Shown: positions 6,463 through 15,080, counted from the stretch's first letter. The stretch: 19,493 bases of DNA from JBEKCB01 sp052139675 (GCA_052139675.1 JBKQWE010000078.1:1-19493), one strand, 5' to 3'. Numbers and translations: made by a program. Notes: a model not told the origin generated them from the sequence alone.

Positions 6463-7404
6463 TTACTCCGGCGCAGTTTTCTCCGCAGCGTCAGGCGCGG
6501 TTGCGGCCTCGGCGGGCGCAGTCGTCTCCGGAGCGGACGCCGTAGCCGCCGGCGTTGAAGCAGTCGTCTCAGGCATCGAAGCGGTCGTCTCAGGCGCGGC
6601 GGCGGTCGCAGCCGGCGCGGAGACGGTCGTCGCCGGCGCGCCCTGCTCTCCCGCTGCCGTCGGAGCGGGACGAAGCGGAACGGAGGGCGACATGCTCACC
6701 GACGGCATCGGGCCGCGCTCCAGGCTCTCGACGCGGAAGCGCGCCAGTTCCGCCCACTTGGTTTCGCTGCCCGACTCGATGGCCTTCCGGTAGAACGTCT
6801 TCGCGTTCTCCGGGTCCTTGAGCATCTCGTAGCATCGTCCGATGTCCCAGTCCGCTTCGACCGCTTCCTGCGGCGTGCTCGCGTCGGCCAGCGCCTTGTA
6901 CTGCACGATGGCCTTCTCCACGTCGCCGCTCTGCTCGAGCGAGGCCGCCCATGCGCGCCGCGCCAGCATCTTCATCCCTTCCGGCGCGCCGGCCATCTCC
7001 ACCAGGCGCTCGAAGTACCCGGCCGCCTTCGCCGGCTGCCCGGTGGCGGTCAGCAGCTCCGCGGCCCGGAGGAGCGCCTGCGGCGCCACGTCCGAGTCGG
7101 GATATTCCCTGACGAGGCCGTCGAGATGGCTGAGCGCATCCTTGATCGCCTGGTCCCGCGCTTCGCCTTTCTGCATCACCATGGCGCTGTCCGCGCTCAT
7201 CTGGTACTCGTTGAACTGGGTCTCTGCGTCCTGCTGCGCCTTCATCCGCGCGTGGAGCGTCCACACGATCGCCCCGGCGATGAGGATCGCGACGGCGACG
7301 ATGGCGATCACCTTCGACTGGTGCTGCCTGGCCCACTGCAGGCCCGAGACGACGGTCTCGGCGTACTTGTCTTCCTTCAGTCTGTGGCGTTCGGCTGCCT
7401 TCAC
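6463..7404 (-). CDS. Membrane-anchored tetratricopeptide protein, YfgM/TPR_21-like
   Basis: A 313-residue protein. A short charged cytoplasmic head (1-30) precedes a single transmembrane helix (about 31-52). A helical TPR-type region follows at roughly 70-230, with repeating patterns such as ALLRAAELLTATGQPAKAAGYF and IGRCYEMLKDPENAKTFYRKA. The tail at 235-313 is low complexity, built of Ala/Thr/Pro/Glu units such as APETTAS. This layout resembles PF09976 proteins (YfgM), which act at the membrane in envelope protein handling. The specific role here is unknown. The start is GTG with AAAGGG upstream. The tail is tandem-repetitive at the DNA level (a unit resembling GTCGTCTCAGGC) and may vary in length between strains. 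Confidence 0.75.
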   Translation of the reverse strand: MKAAERHRLKEDKYAETVVSGLQWARQHQSKVIAIVAVAILIAGAIVWTLHARMKAQQDAETQFNEYQMSADSAMVMQKGEARDQAIKDALSHLDGLVREYPDSDVAPQALLRAAELLTATGQPAKAAGYFERLVEMAGAPEGMKMLARRAWAASLEQSGDVEKAIVQYKALADASTPQEAVEADWDIGRCYEMLKDPENAKTFYRKAIESGSETKWAELARFRVESLERGPMPSVSMSPSVPLRPAPTAAGEQGAPATTVSAPAATAAAPETTASMPETTASTPAATASAPETTAPAEAATAPDAAEKTAPE

Positions 7405-7456
7405 GAATCCGCCCTTTCGGTATTATCAATATCCGTCACAAAACAACGCCGGACCT

Positions 7457-7547
7457 CACCACGAAGTACACGAAGTGCACGAAGAAAGATCACGAGTATC
7501 CGCGCGTTTCAACTTCGTCCTTCGTGACCTTCGTGTCCTTCGTGGTG
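7457..7547. repeat. Word palindrome, word GAAG, period 9
   Basis: The left arm at 7457-7486 reads CCACGAAG, TACACGAAG, TGCACGAAG. The right arm at 7513-7547, in reverse complement, reads CCACGAAG, GACACGAAG, GTCACGAAG and a partial fourth copy. The word and the NNCAC frame are conserved in both arms while the two linking bases differ. It lies in the 180-base gap between the PHP gene stop and the TPR gene start, with about 26 bases between the arms. Confidence 0.88.
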
Positions 7548-7584
7548 TCGCAGTGCGTATTCCCTGCTCCATAGCGCCGCGCCG

Positions 7585-8286
7585 TCAGGCCTCCCGCGGA
7601 CGCGGGAATCCCTTTCGGCCGGCGGTGCGGAAGATCTCTTCCGCGTTGATGAAAAGCTGGTCCACTTCCTCGGCCGTCATCCCGGCGCCGAAGGCGATGC
7701 ACTCGGCCTGCCGCCGGTCCGGCAAATCTCCGTCGGCGTGCCCGTCGCTGTCGAAGACGAGCTTTGCGCCGGTCAGCCGCGCGACCTTGAGCACGTGGCC
7801 GTTGGTGAAGCTGTGGCCCTTCCGGCCCGAGATTTCCAGCGCCACGCCGTGCCGCGCCGCGAGCGCAGCGTCCGCCTTGTCCATCAGGCCCGGATGCGCC
7901 AGGATGTCCACGCCCGCCTCGATCAGCGCCCGGTTCGTGCCGGCGGCCACCGGCTCGACGATGGTCTCGCCGTGGCCGACGACGATCGCGGCGCCGGACT
8001 CGCGCGCCAGCGAAACGGCGCGGCGGATGAGGTCCGGCCGGACGTGCGTCACCTCCGCGCCCGGCAGCACCGTGATCGCGCCCTTGCCGCGCAGCGACCG
8101 GCACATCCGCACGAGCTGCGGCACCACCGTCTCGATCGTGCTGAACCCCACGTGGTCGCTGATCGCCAGCATCCGGTATCCGCGCACCTCGCAGCGCCGG
8201 ACCAGCTCCTCGGGCAGCAGTTCGCCGTCCGAAAGCAGCGAATGCGTGTGCAGGTCAATCATCGCGTCCGGTTCCAGCTTCGCCAT
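7585..8286 (-). CDS. PHP-domain phosphoesterase (histidinol-phosphatase-like)
   Basis: A 233-residue PHP (polymerase and histidinol phosphatase) protein with all the metal-binding motifs in order: HTH (13-15) with D20, SDH (43-45), E78 and H81 in GAEVTH, H105 in GHGE, H131 in AHPG, and D179 with H183 in DSDGHAD. These bind a tri-metal cluster that hydrolyses phosphoesters. It belongs to the stand-alone histidinol-phosphatase-domain type, but without other his genes nearby the substrate is unknown. The gene follows the PFK stop by 30 bases and is probably co-transcribed with it. The ATG at 8286 is used here. A second ATG eight codons later, just before IDLHTH, is an alternative, and neither has a strong ribosome site. 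Confidence 0.85.
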   Translation of the reverse strand: MAKLEPDAMIDLHTHSLLSDGELLPEELVRRCEVRGYRMLAISDHVGFSTIETVVPQLVRMCRSLRGKGAITVLPGAEVTHVRPDLIRRAVSLARESGAAIVVGHGETIVEPVAAGTNRALIEAGVDILAHPGLMDKADAALAARHGVALEISGRKGHSFTNGHVLKVARLTGAKLVFDSDGHADGDLPDRRQAECIAFGAGMTAEEVDQLFINAEEIFRTAGRKGFPRPREA

Positions 8287-8316
8287 AACTCAGCTCGGGT
8301 CCTTCCGCCTTCCGCC

Positions 8317-9573
8317 TTATCTCAGCAGTTTGCCGACGAGCGGCGTCGCGTACTGCACGAAGGCCGGCGTCACGCCGTTGCCTTCTGCGTTGATGAATTC
8401 GTCGGGCAGCAGGCGCTCCTTGCCGGCGACCGCTTCGAGCGGAATCAGTTCCGTCCGCGCGCGATAGTTCGCGCCGGACCGCTCGGCGCGGAGCGCCACG
8501 GAGCCGCTCGCGCTCTTCTTGACGGCGTAGAGGACGGCCTTGCGCCCGACCATCTCCGCTTCTTTCGCGTCCGCCGACGAGGGCTCGCTCGCATGGCAGC
8601 GCTGGAGGTAGCCGAATGTGTCCGCGCGGCAGCGGGCCGCCTTGCCGAACGCCTTGAACGCGGCGATCTTGACGGCCGCGGCGAGGACGTCCGCCATCGT
8701 TCCGGTGCCGGAAAGCTGGATGTGGCCGAAGGAGTCCTTCTTCGCGCCGCCGGCGGCTTCCTCGATCGGGCCGAGGGCGTTGAGCATCGCCAGGATCGGC
8801 GTGTAAGGTGCCTGGGAAAGTTCGGCGCGGACGGATTTCGAGGAGATGAATTCCGCGCCGTCCGGCCCGCGCAGCCCTTCCGAGACGGCGACCACCGCGC
8901 GGCCGTGCTTCTGATAAACCGCGAGCACCTCCTGGACGATCTGCGCCAGGCTCCTGGGGCGCTCCGGGAAATAGATCAGGTGCGGGCCGTCTTCCTCCGA
9001 GCGCTTGCACAGCGCCGCCGCCGCCGCCAGCCAGCCGGCCTTCCGGCCCATGACGATATCAATCTTGATCCCCGGAAGCGAGAGGACGTCGAGATCGTCG
9101 CCGAGCAGCGCGTGCGCCACGAACCGCGCCGCCGAGCCGTAGCCCGGGCTGTGGTCGTTCTCCACCAGGTCGTTGTCAATCGTCTTCGGCACGTGGAAGC
9201 AGCGCAGCTCGTGCGCGGCCGACTGCGCCGCGCGGCTCACAATCGCGGTCGCTTCGGCCGTGTCGTTCCCGCCGATGTAGAAGAAGTAGCTCGCCTCGCG
9301 CTTCCTGAAAATCTCGAACGCCTTCGCGCAGTCCTCGGCGGTGGGCTTGTAGCGGGTGGAGAAAATCGCCGCGCCGGGCAGGCTGCGGTGCGTCGAGACC
9401 GGCGGCCGGGTCGTCGAGAGCGGGCGGAACTCTTCCTTCAGGACGCCCTGGATCCCGTGGAACGCGCCGAGGACGCCGATGCCGTGCTTGGACGCCTCAT
9501 CCACGATGCCGAAAAGCGACCGGTTGATCACGCGCGTCGGTCCGCCGCCCATCGCAACGATAGCCCGTTTCAC
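8317..9573 (-). CDS. 6-phosphofructokinase, pyrophosphate-dependent type
   Basis: A 418-residue PFK-A superfamily enzyme that phosphorylates fructose-6-phosphate. The GGND motif at 101-104 and PKTIDND at 129-135 place Asp at the position equivalent to E. coli G104 and Lys (K130) at that of G124. That pair is the established mark of PPi-using rather than ATP-using enzymes. D133 is the expected catalytic base, and MGRKAGW (175-181) is the sugar-phosphate motif. The chain is longer than the 320-residue ATP enzyme, as is usual for PPi or group III forms. I chose GTG at 9573 because AGGAGG lies about 6 bases upstream; a TTG six codons earlier overlaps that site. A promoter is at 9629-9658. The PHP gene follows. 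Confidence 0.88.
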   Translation of the reverse strand: MKRAIVAMGGGPTRVINRSLFGIVDEASKHGIGVLGAFHGIQGVLKEEFRPLSTTRPPVSTHRSLPGAAIFSTRYKPTAEDCAKAFEIFRKREASYFFYIGGNDTAEATAIVSRAAQSAAHELRCFHVPKTIDNDLVENDHSPGYGSAARFVAHALLGDDLDVLSLPGIKIDIVMGRKAGWLAAAAALCKRSEEDGPHLIYFPERPRSLAQIVQEVLAVYQKHGRAVVAVSEGLRGPDGAEFISSKSVRAELSQAPYTPILAMLNALGPIEEAAGGAKKDSFGHIQLSGTGTMADVLAAAVKIAAFKAFGKAARCRADTFGYLQRCHASEPSSADAKEAEMVGRKAVLYAVKKSASGSVALRAERSGANYRARTELIPLEAVAGKERLLPDEFINAEGNGVTPAFVQYATPLVGKLLR

Positions 9574-9628
9574 GCCCAACCTCCTCACCAAACCAGGATC
9601 AGCCGATTTGACACTGCTGGAATGTTGC

Positions 9629-9658
9629 AGAATACCGGGAAAACAGGGGGTTTGTCAA
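9629..9658 (-). promoter_or_regulatory. Sigma70-type promoter for PFK-PHP operon
   Basis: On the minus strand a perfect TTGACA (9658-9653) is followed after 18 bases by TATTCT (9634-9629). The predicted start is near 9622, about 50 bases before the GTG start of the PFK gene. It shows that PFK has its own promoter downstream of recA. Confidence 0.65.
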
Positions 9659-9690
9659 ACGGCCGGGCGGCATCCTGGGCGCGGGCCGAA

Positions 9691-9770
9691 CGGCGGGATT
9701 CCCGCCGAGCCCTCTCGAAACGCGTGCTTGCAGTGGCGCCGTCAGGCGCAATTCCGTATGCCCTTACGGG
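9691..9770. repeat. Cluster of three short hairpins downstream of recA
   Basis: Three compact stem-loops are evenly placed: CGGCGGG/CCCGCCG (9691-9707, loop ATT), GCGCC/GGCGC (9734-9747, loop GTCA) and TGCCC/GGGCA (9757-9770, loop TTAC). They fill the gap between the recA stop and the PFK promoter. None is followed by a T-tract on the minus strand. They may attenuate recA read-through or be a REP-like repeat. Only the base pairing is directly visible. Confidence 0.55.
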
Positions 9771-9792
9771 CACACTACGAGCGAGCAGGCCC

Positions 9793-10896
<1,104 letters not shown>

Positions 10897-10922
10897 CGCA
10901 CCTTCTCCTGTCTGTCCTGGAT

Positions 10923-11531
10923 TCAACCCGCCAACCGCACGCGCTCGACCGGCGAATAGATCGGGCCTGCAGGCGTCAGCCGGCTCTCCATGAGCGTCAG
11001 CTCCGCCGCCTGCATCGAGCCGAAACTTTTCCCTTGCAGCGACTCCAGCCGCTGCGTCAACTGCGCCAGATGCCGGGCCTCGTCGCTCGACCCAGAGGCT
11101 CTCGACGGGCGAACGCGCCCCAGCGTAATGTGGTTCTGATACGGCCGGTCGTCGCGCTCGACGCCGATCTCCGCCATCCGCTCGTTCAACCGCCGCGCCA
11201 GTTCCGCCGCGACCGGCGGCCGGTCCGCCGCGCAGACGAAAATCACCCGCGGCCGCTTCAGGTCCGGAAATCCGCCCGCGCCGGCGATCTCCAGCGAGAA
11301 GGGAGAAATGCCGCCTTGGCTGCCGCCAGGAAAGCCGGCGCACGCCCGCAGAATCTCCACCGCCCGCGCGACCGAGGCGTCCGGCACCGACCCGAGGAAC
11401 TTCAGCGTCAGGTGGATATTCTGCGCCTCCACCCACTTCACCGGCGCGTCCAGCCGCCGCAGATCGCCGATCAGCGCCGAGAGCGCCGCGCGAATCGGCT
11501 CCGTCATCTCCACCGCCACAAACGCGCGCAT
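10923..11531 (-). CDS. thpR: RNA 2',3'-cyclic phosphodiesterase (2H/LigT family)
   Basis: A 202-residue 2H phosphoesterase. The two catalytic H-x-T-x motifs are HLTLKFLG (H40) and HITLGRV (H134), and the N-terminus MRAFVAVEM is typical of ThpR. The family hydrolyses RNA 2',3'-cyclic phosphates to 2'-phosphates and was first described as a 2'-5' RNA ligase. I chose the ATG at 11531, with GAGAGG upstream. A longer in-frame extension would run into the restriction gene and lacks family support. Being next to recA is a recurrent arrangement, often with cinA before it. Here a restriction-modification cassette occupies the upstream side, 26 bases away. Confidence 0.92.
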   Translation of the reverse strand: MRAFVAVEMTEPIRAALSALIGDLRRLDAPVKWVEAQNIHLTLKFLGSVPDASVARAVEILRACAGFPGGSQGGISPFSLEIAGAGGFPDLKRPRVIFVCAADRPPVAAELARRLNERMAEIGVERDDRPYQNHITLGRVRPSRASGSSDEARHLAQLTQRLESLQGKSFGSMQAAELTLMESRLTPAGPIYSPVERVRLAG

Positions 11532-11557
11532 CGGCGCAGCCTCTCGATCATCTATCA

Positions 11558-12673
11558 TTAAATGGATTTCAACAGCAATGCCCATGCCTGCCGGTGAACA
11601 ATTGACGAATTGGCCGAGTCGAGCTCGCGTCCAACGCTGCCCAGAAAAACGACCCTGCCTCGCTCGCCGAGCAAAATCAAAATCCCCGTCGCAAAGTCGA
11701 GAAAGTTGGAGACGTATATATTCTGTCCACTGGCGAACTCGCGCTGAATCCTTTCCTCCGCATCCGTCTCTTCGCCCTTCTCCACACCCCGCTCTGCCAG
11801 GAAGAGAATCTCCGATATCTTCTTGGCCCGAGCCACGTCCAGCTTGGCGTCGAGTTGGGTCAGGGTCAAACTTCGGACCTTCACTTCCACCAAGAGCACC
11901 AGCTTGCCCTTGGACCAGCATTCAACGTCGGCGCCCATGCCGGATGCGACATCCGCCGCATTGACTTTCTGTCGGCGGACTTCATCGAATAGGCCGAATT
12001 CCGAAGCGATAGCCCTGAACAACGCCGTGCACACCACCTCAGTTCGATCACCGCCCGATTTAACTGCCGTGAACCGGCGCACGAGGTCAATGGTCTGTTT
12101 CAAACTGACCCGGTTGGGCGTTGGATAAACGACGTGCGCCGCAGCCAGAAGGCGGTAGATTTCTGCGAGAATCTGATCGAATACCTTTTTAGCAAAAGCT
12201 TCTGAGCCGGCCGCCTCCACTGCGTCAAGCACTGCGCCCAACTTGTCCCAATCATCCTTGTTTTTCTGCTGGGCGCGATAGCGGCGGATGACTGCTGGAC
12301 ATCTCAACGGGTTGTTGACGTACGGCTCCGAAGACCCGCCCAAGACCCGGTGATTATGCTGGTCAAAAGGAACGACGACGTCGTGCGCGATCGTGCGCGC
12401 ATCAAAAGCACCCGGCTTCTTATATGCGGCCTGCAGCGAACGGCAATCAAGATCGGGCGAGACGCACTTGCAAAGCACCTGCGTCGGCAAAACGTAGTGA
12501 TAGGACTTCGTAGCGCTGCAAAGACACGAAACGATGCGCTCTCGCAACAAGGCGTGGTCTGAACCCAATGGATCGCTGAATTTGCCTGATTCTGTGGAGG
12601 CGCTGACCTGCTTCCATCTCGTGCCGAGAAACTCCCGACAGCGCTCAACGAAACCTTTCTCCTGGTTCTTCAT
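11558..12673 (-). CDS. Type II restriction endonuclease, SacI family
   Basis: A 371-residue protein that I recognise as the SacI-type restriction endonuclease family (PF09566). Family-like blocks are SDHALLRERIVSC (38-50), YHYVLPTQVLCK (58-69), GAFDARTIAHDVVVPFD (88-104) and LGGSSEPYVNNPLR (111-124). A PD-(D/E)xK-like nuclease site follows, with D249 in GADVE and E263-x-K265 in LVEVKV. SacI cuts GAGCTC; whether this homologue shares that site is not shown. The start codon follows the methylase stop by 3 bases (TGA, three bases, ATG), so translation is coupled and protective methylase is made first. GC is visibly lower than in the flanks. A GAGCTC occurs inside this gene at 11621-11626. Confidence 0.82.
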   Translation of the reverse strand: MKNQEKGFVERCREFLGTRWKQVSASTESGKFSDPLGSDHALLRERIVSCLCSATKSYHYVLPTQVLCKCVSPDLDCRSLQAAYKKPGAFDARTIAHDVVVPFDQHNHRVLGGSSEPYVNNPLRCPAVIRRYRAQQKNKDDWDKLGAVLDAVEAAGSEAFAKKVFDQILAEIYRLLAAAHVVYPTPNRVSLKQTIDLVRRFTAVKSGGDRTEVVCTALFRAIASEFGLFDEVRRQKVNAADVASGMGADVECWSKGKLVLLVEVKVRSLTLTQLDAKLDVARAKKISEILFLAERGVEKGEETDAEERIQREFASGQNIYVSNFLDFATGILILLGERGRVVFLGSVGRELDSANSSIVHRQAWALLLKSI

Positions 12674-12676
12674 GGC

Positions 12677-13573
12677 TCAGTAATTCGTCCAGAGCAATTC
12701 CTGGCGTTCCTTCTTGATGGACATGGCCTTCTTCGGTTTCTCGCGATGAATGCGCCAATCCTTGTAAAGTTCGCGCATCAGATCGCAGTCGTAACCGGAG
12801 ACCGCGACCTTTCCCTTCGCGCCGTGAAGCGCATGGCTTAATTCAGCGTGGTCTCTGTCGGTCATCTCGTAAGAGTAAGCTTTGGAGTCTCCGCGGGATT
12901 CGTGCGGATAAGGCGGATCACAGTAGAAAAGCGTCTCAGCGCTGTCGTACCGTTTGATGACGTTACAGGCGGAATCGTTTTCAATCTGGACGCGCAGGAA
13001 CCGCGCGGCGATGAATTCGAGGCCGGCGACGCTGCCCAGCCATCGGGACACGGCGCCGGCCATTCCGGCGCGACTCGTGTTCAGGCAATTTGCCCATCTG
13101 CCCGCCGAAGCCGTCTGCGCCAACCCCGTTCGCACCTGTCGGGCCCGCACGAAAAATAATCGCGCCCGCTCAATATCCGACAGGTGTTTCGCGTTCCCGT
13201 TCGTTCGGATGGCCTCCAGGAACTCTTCACGGGAAAAGGGCGTCATGCCAATCTTATAGAGAAGTTCGTCCTTCTTTTCCCGAAGCACCCGGAAGAAATT
13301 TACAACTTCACCATCCGTGTCGTTGTAAGTTTCAACCGGCGAAGGCGGCCGGTTGATGAGAACCGCCGCCGAGCCTCCAAAGGGCTCGCAATAGTGATTG
13401 CACTCCGGAAGCAGCGGAAGAAGCCAATCGAGGTGGCTGTATTTTCCGCCGTACCACCCGAAAGCGATCATCTTGCGCAGTCGCAGGCGGCTTTCGGCAA
13501 GAGATTGAAGCGTGGGGCCGACGAAATAGTCGGCCTCAGCCGTCTTTTCACGGACCACGCTCTTTCGCTTCAT
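12677..13573 (-). CDS. D12-class (Dam-type) DNA N6-adenine methyltransferase
   Basis: A 298-residue methylase of the D12/MethyltransfD12 family. FGWYGGKYSHLDWL (38-51) and YCEPFGGSAAVL (61-72) form the S-adenosylmethionine pocket, and FYCDPPYPHESRG (216-228) carries the DPPY catalytic motif at 219-222. Residues 84-97 (NDTDGEVVNFFRVL) are also typical. It should modify adenine (N6) in the site cut by the adjacent endonuclease. The first 34 residues lie outside the core and may be an extension; a second ATG at codon 35 (MIAFGWYGG) is an alternative start. The ATG at 13573 has AAAGGA 8 bases upstream. It is the first gene of the R-M cassette and has lower GC than its neighbours. Confidence 0.9.
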   Translation of the reverse strand: MKRKSVVREKTAEADYFVGPTLQSLAESRLRLRKMIAFGWYGGKYSHLDWLLPLLPECNHYCEPFGGSAAVLINRPPSPVETYNDTDGEVVNFFRVLREKKDELLYKIGMTPFSREEFLEAIRTNGNAKHLSDIERARLFFVRARQVRTGLAQTASAGRWANCLNTSRAGMAGAVSRWLGSVAGLEFIAARFLRVQIENDSACNVIKRYDSAETLFYCDPPYPHESRGDSKAYSYEMTDRDHAELSHALHGAKGKVAVSGYDCDLMRELYKDWRIHREKPKKAMSIKKERQELLWTNY

Positions 13574-13677
13574 CGCTATTCCTTTGATCGTCCAGCGCTA
13601 CCTAACATAACATAAACCCCTGACAGAAACCAGTCACGAAAGTGCGGAATGTCGAATGCTTGTTTTTCAGCCGTCGT

Positions 13678-13713
13678 ATCTGTGTACATCTGTGTCCATC
13701 TGTGGTTAAAATT
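13678..13713. repeat. Single-arm word repeat, word AGAT, period 10
   Basis: Read on the minus strand this is CCACAGAT, GGACACAGAT, GTACACAGAT: the same CCAC + word, NN(A)CAC + word grammar as the palindromes in this window, with the word AGAT. No partner arm is present in the gap 13574-13739. A short segment at 13644-13659 (GCGGAATGTCGAATGC) resembles the repeat family at 17711-17867. The gap separates the pfkB-family gene from the R-M cassette. Confidence 0.7.
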
Positions 13714-13739
13714 TGCCGTTCGTCGGTAGCAGCCGTCCG

Positions 13740-14639
13740 TCAGAATTTCAGCATCTTCCGGAACTCCCGCATCCGCGCCTCGACCTTCGGCAGCGTCAGC
13801 GCGGCCACGCGGCGGACGCCGAAGTCCTCGACGTTGAACGAGGCCAAGACGGTCCCGTACGCGATGCCGCGCCGCAGCGTGGCGCCGGTCACCCGGCCGC
13901 GCCGCGCCAGGTAGCCCATCATCCCGCCGGCGAACGTGTCGCCCGCGCCGGTCGGGTCGCGCACCTCGCCGGTCGGGAACGCGGGGATCACGAACGTCCC
14001 GCCCTGGCCGACCATCACCGCGCCGTGCTCGCCCTTTTTCACGATCACGTATTTCGGCCCCATCCGGAGAATCTTCCCGGCCGCGCGCAGGAAGAACCCC
14101 TCGCCCGAGAGCAGCCGCGCCTCGCTGTCGTTGACCACCACCGCCTGCACCCGTTTGAAGAGCGCCGCGAGCACCGGCCGGCTCGAGTGGATCCAGTGGT
14201 CCATCGTGTCCACCACCGCGAAGCGCGGCCCGCGCATCTGGTCGAGCACGTGCATCTGGTGCTCGGGCGAGCCGTTGGCCAGGAACACGAACCGGCTCGT
14301 GCGGAACGCCGGCGGGATTTCCGGCGCGTACTGCCCGAAGACGTTGAGCTCGACGGAGACCGTCTCGCGCTGGTTCATGTCGCTCGAGTAGCGGCCGGAC
14401 CAGCGGAAAGTCTTCCCGTCCTTGCGCTGCAGCCCGCGCAGGTCCACGCCGCGGCGGCGGAGCGGTTCGAGCGCCCGCTCCGGCAGGTCGCGCCCGATCT
14501 GGCCGACCAGCCGCACCGGGGCGAGCATCGAGGCCGCCAGCGCGAAATGCACCGCCGACCCGCCCAGCGCGTCGGAGACCCGCCCATGCGGCGTTTCGAT
14601 GGTGTCGAGCGCGACCGATCCGACGACGATCAGGGACAT
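13740..14639 (-). CDS. PfkB-family carbohydrate kinase
   Basis: A 299-residue ribokinase-superfamily kinase. GSVALDTIETPHG (7-19) and LGGSAVHFALAAS (25-37) form the sugar-binding N-terminal part. VVNDSEARLL (168-177) is typical of the core. DPTGAGDTFAGG (228-239) is the PfkB signature 2, with catalytic D234 and the anion hole. Conserved segments such as TFRWSGRY and DTMDHWI belong to a subfamily common in environmental bacteria whose sugar or nucleoside substrate is not established. I chose the ATG at 14639, with GAGGGAAA upstream; a longer in-frame extension over the promoter region is not supported. It is the first minus-strand gene after the divergent junction. Confidence 0.9.
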   Translation of the reverse strand: MSLIVVGSVALDTIETPHGRVSDALGGSAVHFALAASMLAPVRLVGQIGRDLPERALEPLRRRGVDLRGLQRKDGKTFRWSGRYSSDMNQRETVSVELNVFGQYAPEIPPAFRTSRFVFLANGSPEHQMHVLDQMRGPRFAVVDTMDHWIHSSRPVLAALFKRVQAVVVNDSEARLLSGEGFFLRAAGKILRMGPKYVIVKKGEHGAVMVGQGGTFVIPAFPTGEVRDPTGAGDTFAGGMMGYLARRGRVTGATLRRGIAYGTVLASFNVEDFGVRRVAALTLPKVEARMREFRKMLKF

Positions 14640-14743
14640 GGTTTCCCTCGATTCCGGTCCATGGGTGCGCAGCCGGACGCGCCGCCGAAAATACTTCACC
14701 CGGCCCGCCCTGTCAAGCGGCGGAATGCGGAGGGCACTGCTTC

Positions 14744-14772
14744 TTGCAATCGTGCCGGGCTTGGCGTACCAT
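14744..14772 (+). promoter_or_regulatory. Sigma70-type promoter for toxin-antitoxin operon
   Basis: TTGCAA (14744-14749) is followed after exactly 17 bases by TACCAT (14767-14772). The predicted start is near 14779, about 65 bases before the DUF433 ATG. It lies in the divergent 204-base gap (14640-14843) where orientation flips. I see no clear operator palindrome. Confidence 0.5.
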
Positions 14773-14843
14773 GAAAAAACAGGGTTCGATAGAGTCACTC
14801 CTTGCAGAGAGTCCAGAGCGAGCCATACAAAGGAGAGGATGCC

Positions 14844-15080
14844 ATGGAGTGGGGCGCCCGTATTGCCGCAGATCCTTCCGTTTGCCACGGCCAGGCATGC
14901 ATCCGTGGCACACGCATTCCTGTTTCGGTCGTGCTCGATAATATCGCTGATGGGGCCACGACGGAAGACATCATCGCCGAGTATCCATCGCTCAGCAAAG
15001 AGGACATCCAGGCGGCTATCGCCTATGCGGCCGAGCTGACCCGAGAGCGCGTTCTGCCTTTGAGACCCGGTACGGCCTGA
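14844..15080 (+). CDS. DUF433 family antitoxin
   Basis: A 78-residue DUF433 protein with the family core HGQACIRGTRIPVSVVLDNI (about 15-34) and a helix-turn-helix-like segment, ATTEDIIAEYPSLSKEDI (38-55). DUF433 proteins are small DNA-binding antitoxins usually paired with a PIN-like toxin. I chose the ATG at 14844 because AGGAGAGG lies 5 bases upstream. Its stop overlaps the next start by one base (TGATG), so the two genes are translationally coupled. A shorter conserved core without a long N-terminal extension fits the family. It probably represses its own promoter. Confidence 0.9.
   Translation: MEWGARIAADPSVCHGQACIRGTRIPVSVVLDNIADGATTEDIIAEYPSLSKEDIQAAIAYAAELTRERVLPLRPGTA

Noticed and set aside
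7457..7547. CRISPR-like array
   Set aside because: Units are 9 bases with 2-base linkers and the two halves are inverted. There are no 20-40 base spacers and no cas genes.
13574..13739. A hidden small gene between the pfkB-family gene and the methylase
   Set aside because: No start with a ribosome site leads to a plausible product; the gap holds repeat fragments only.
14640..14888. Longer N-terminal form of the PfkB-family kinase
   Set aside because: The family begins at MSLIVVGSVALD; the extension covers the divergent promoter region and lacks similarity.
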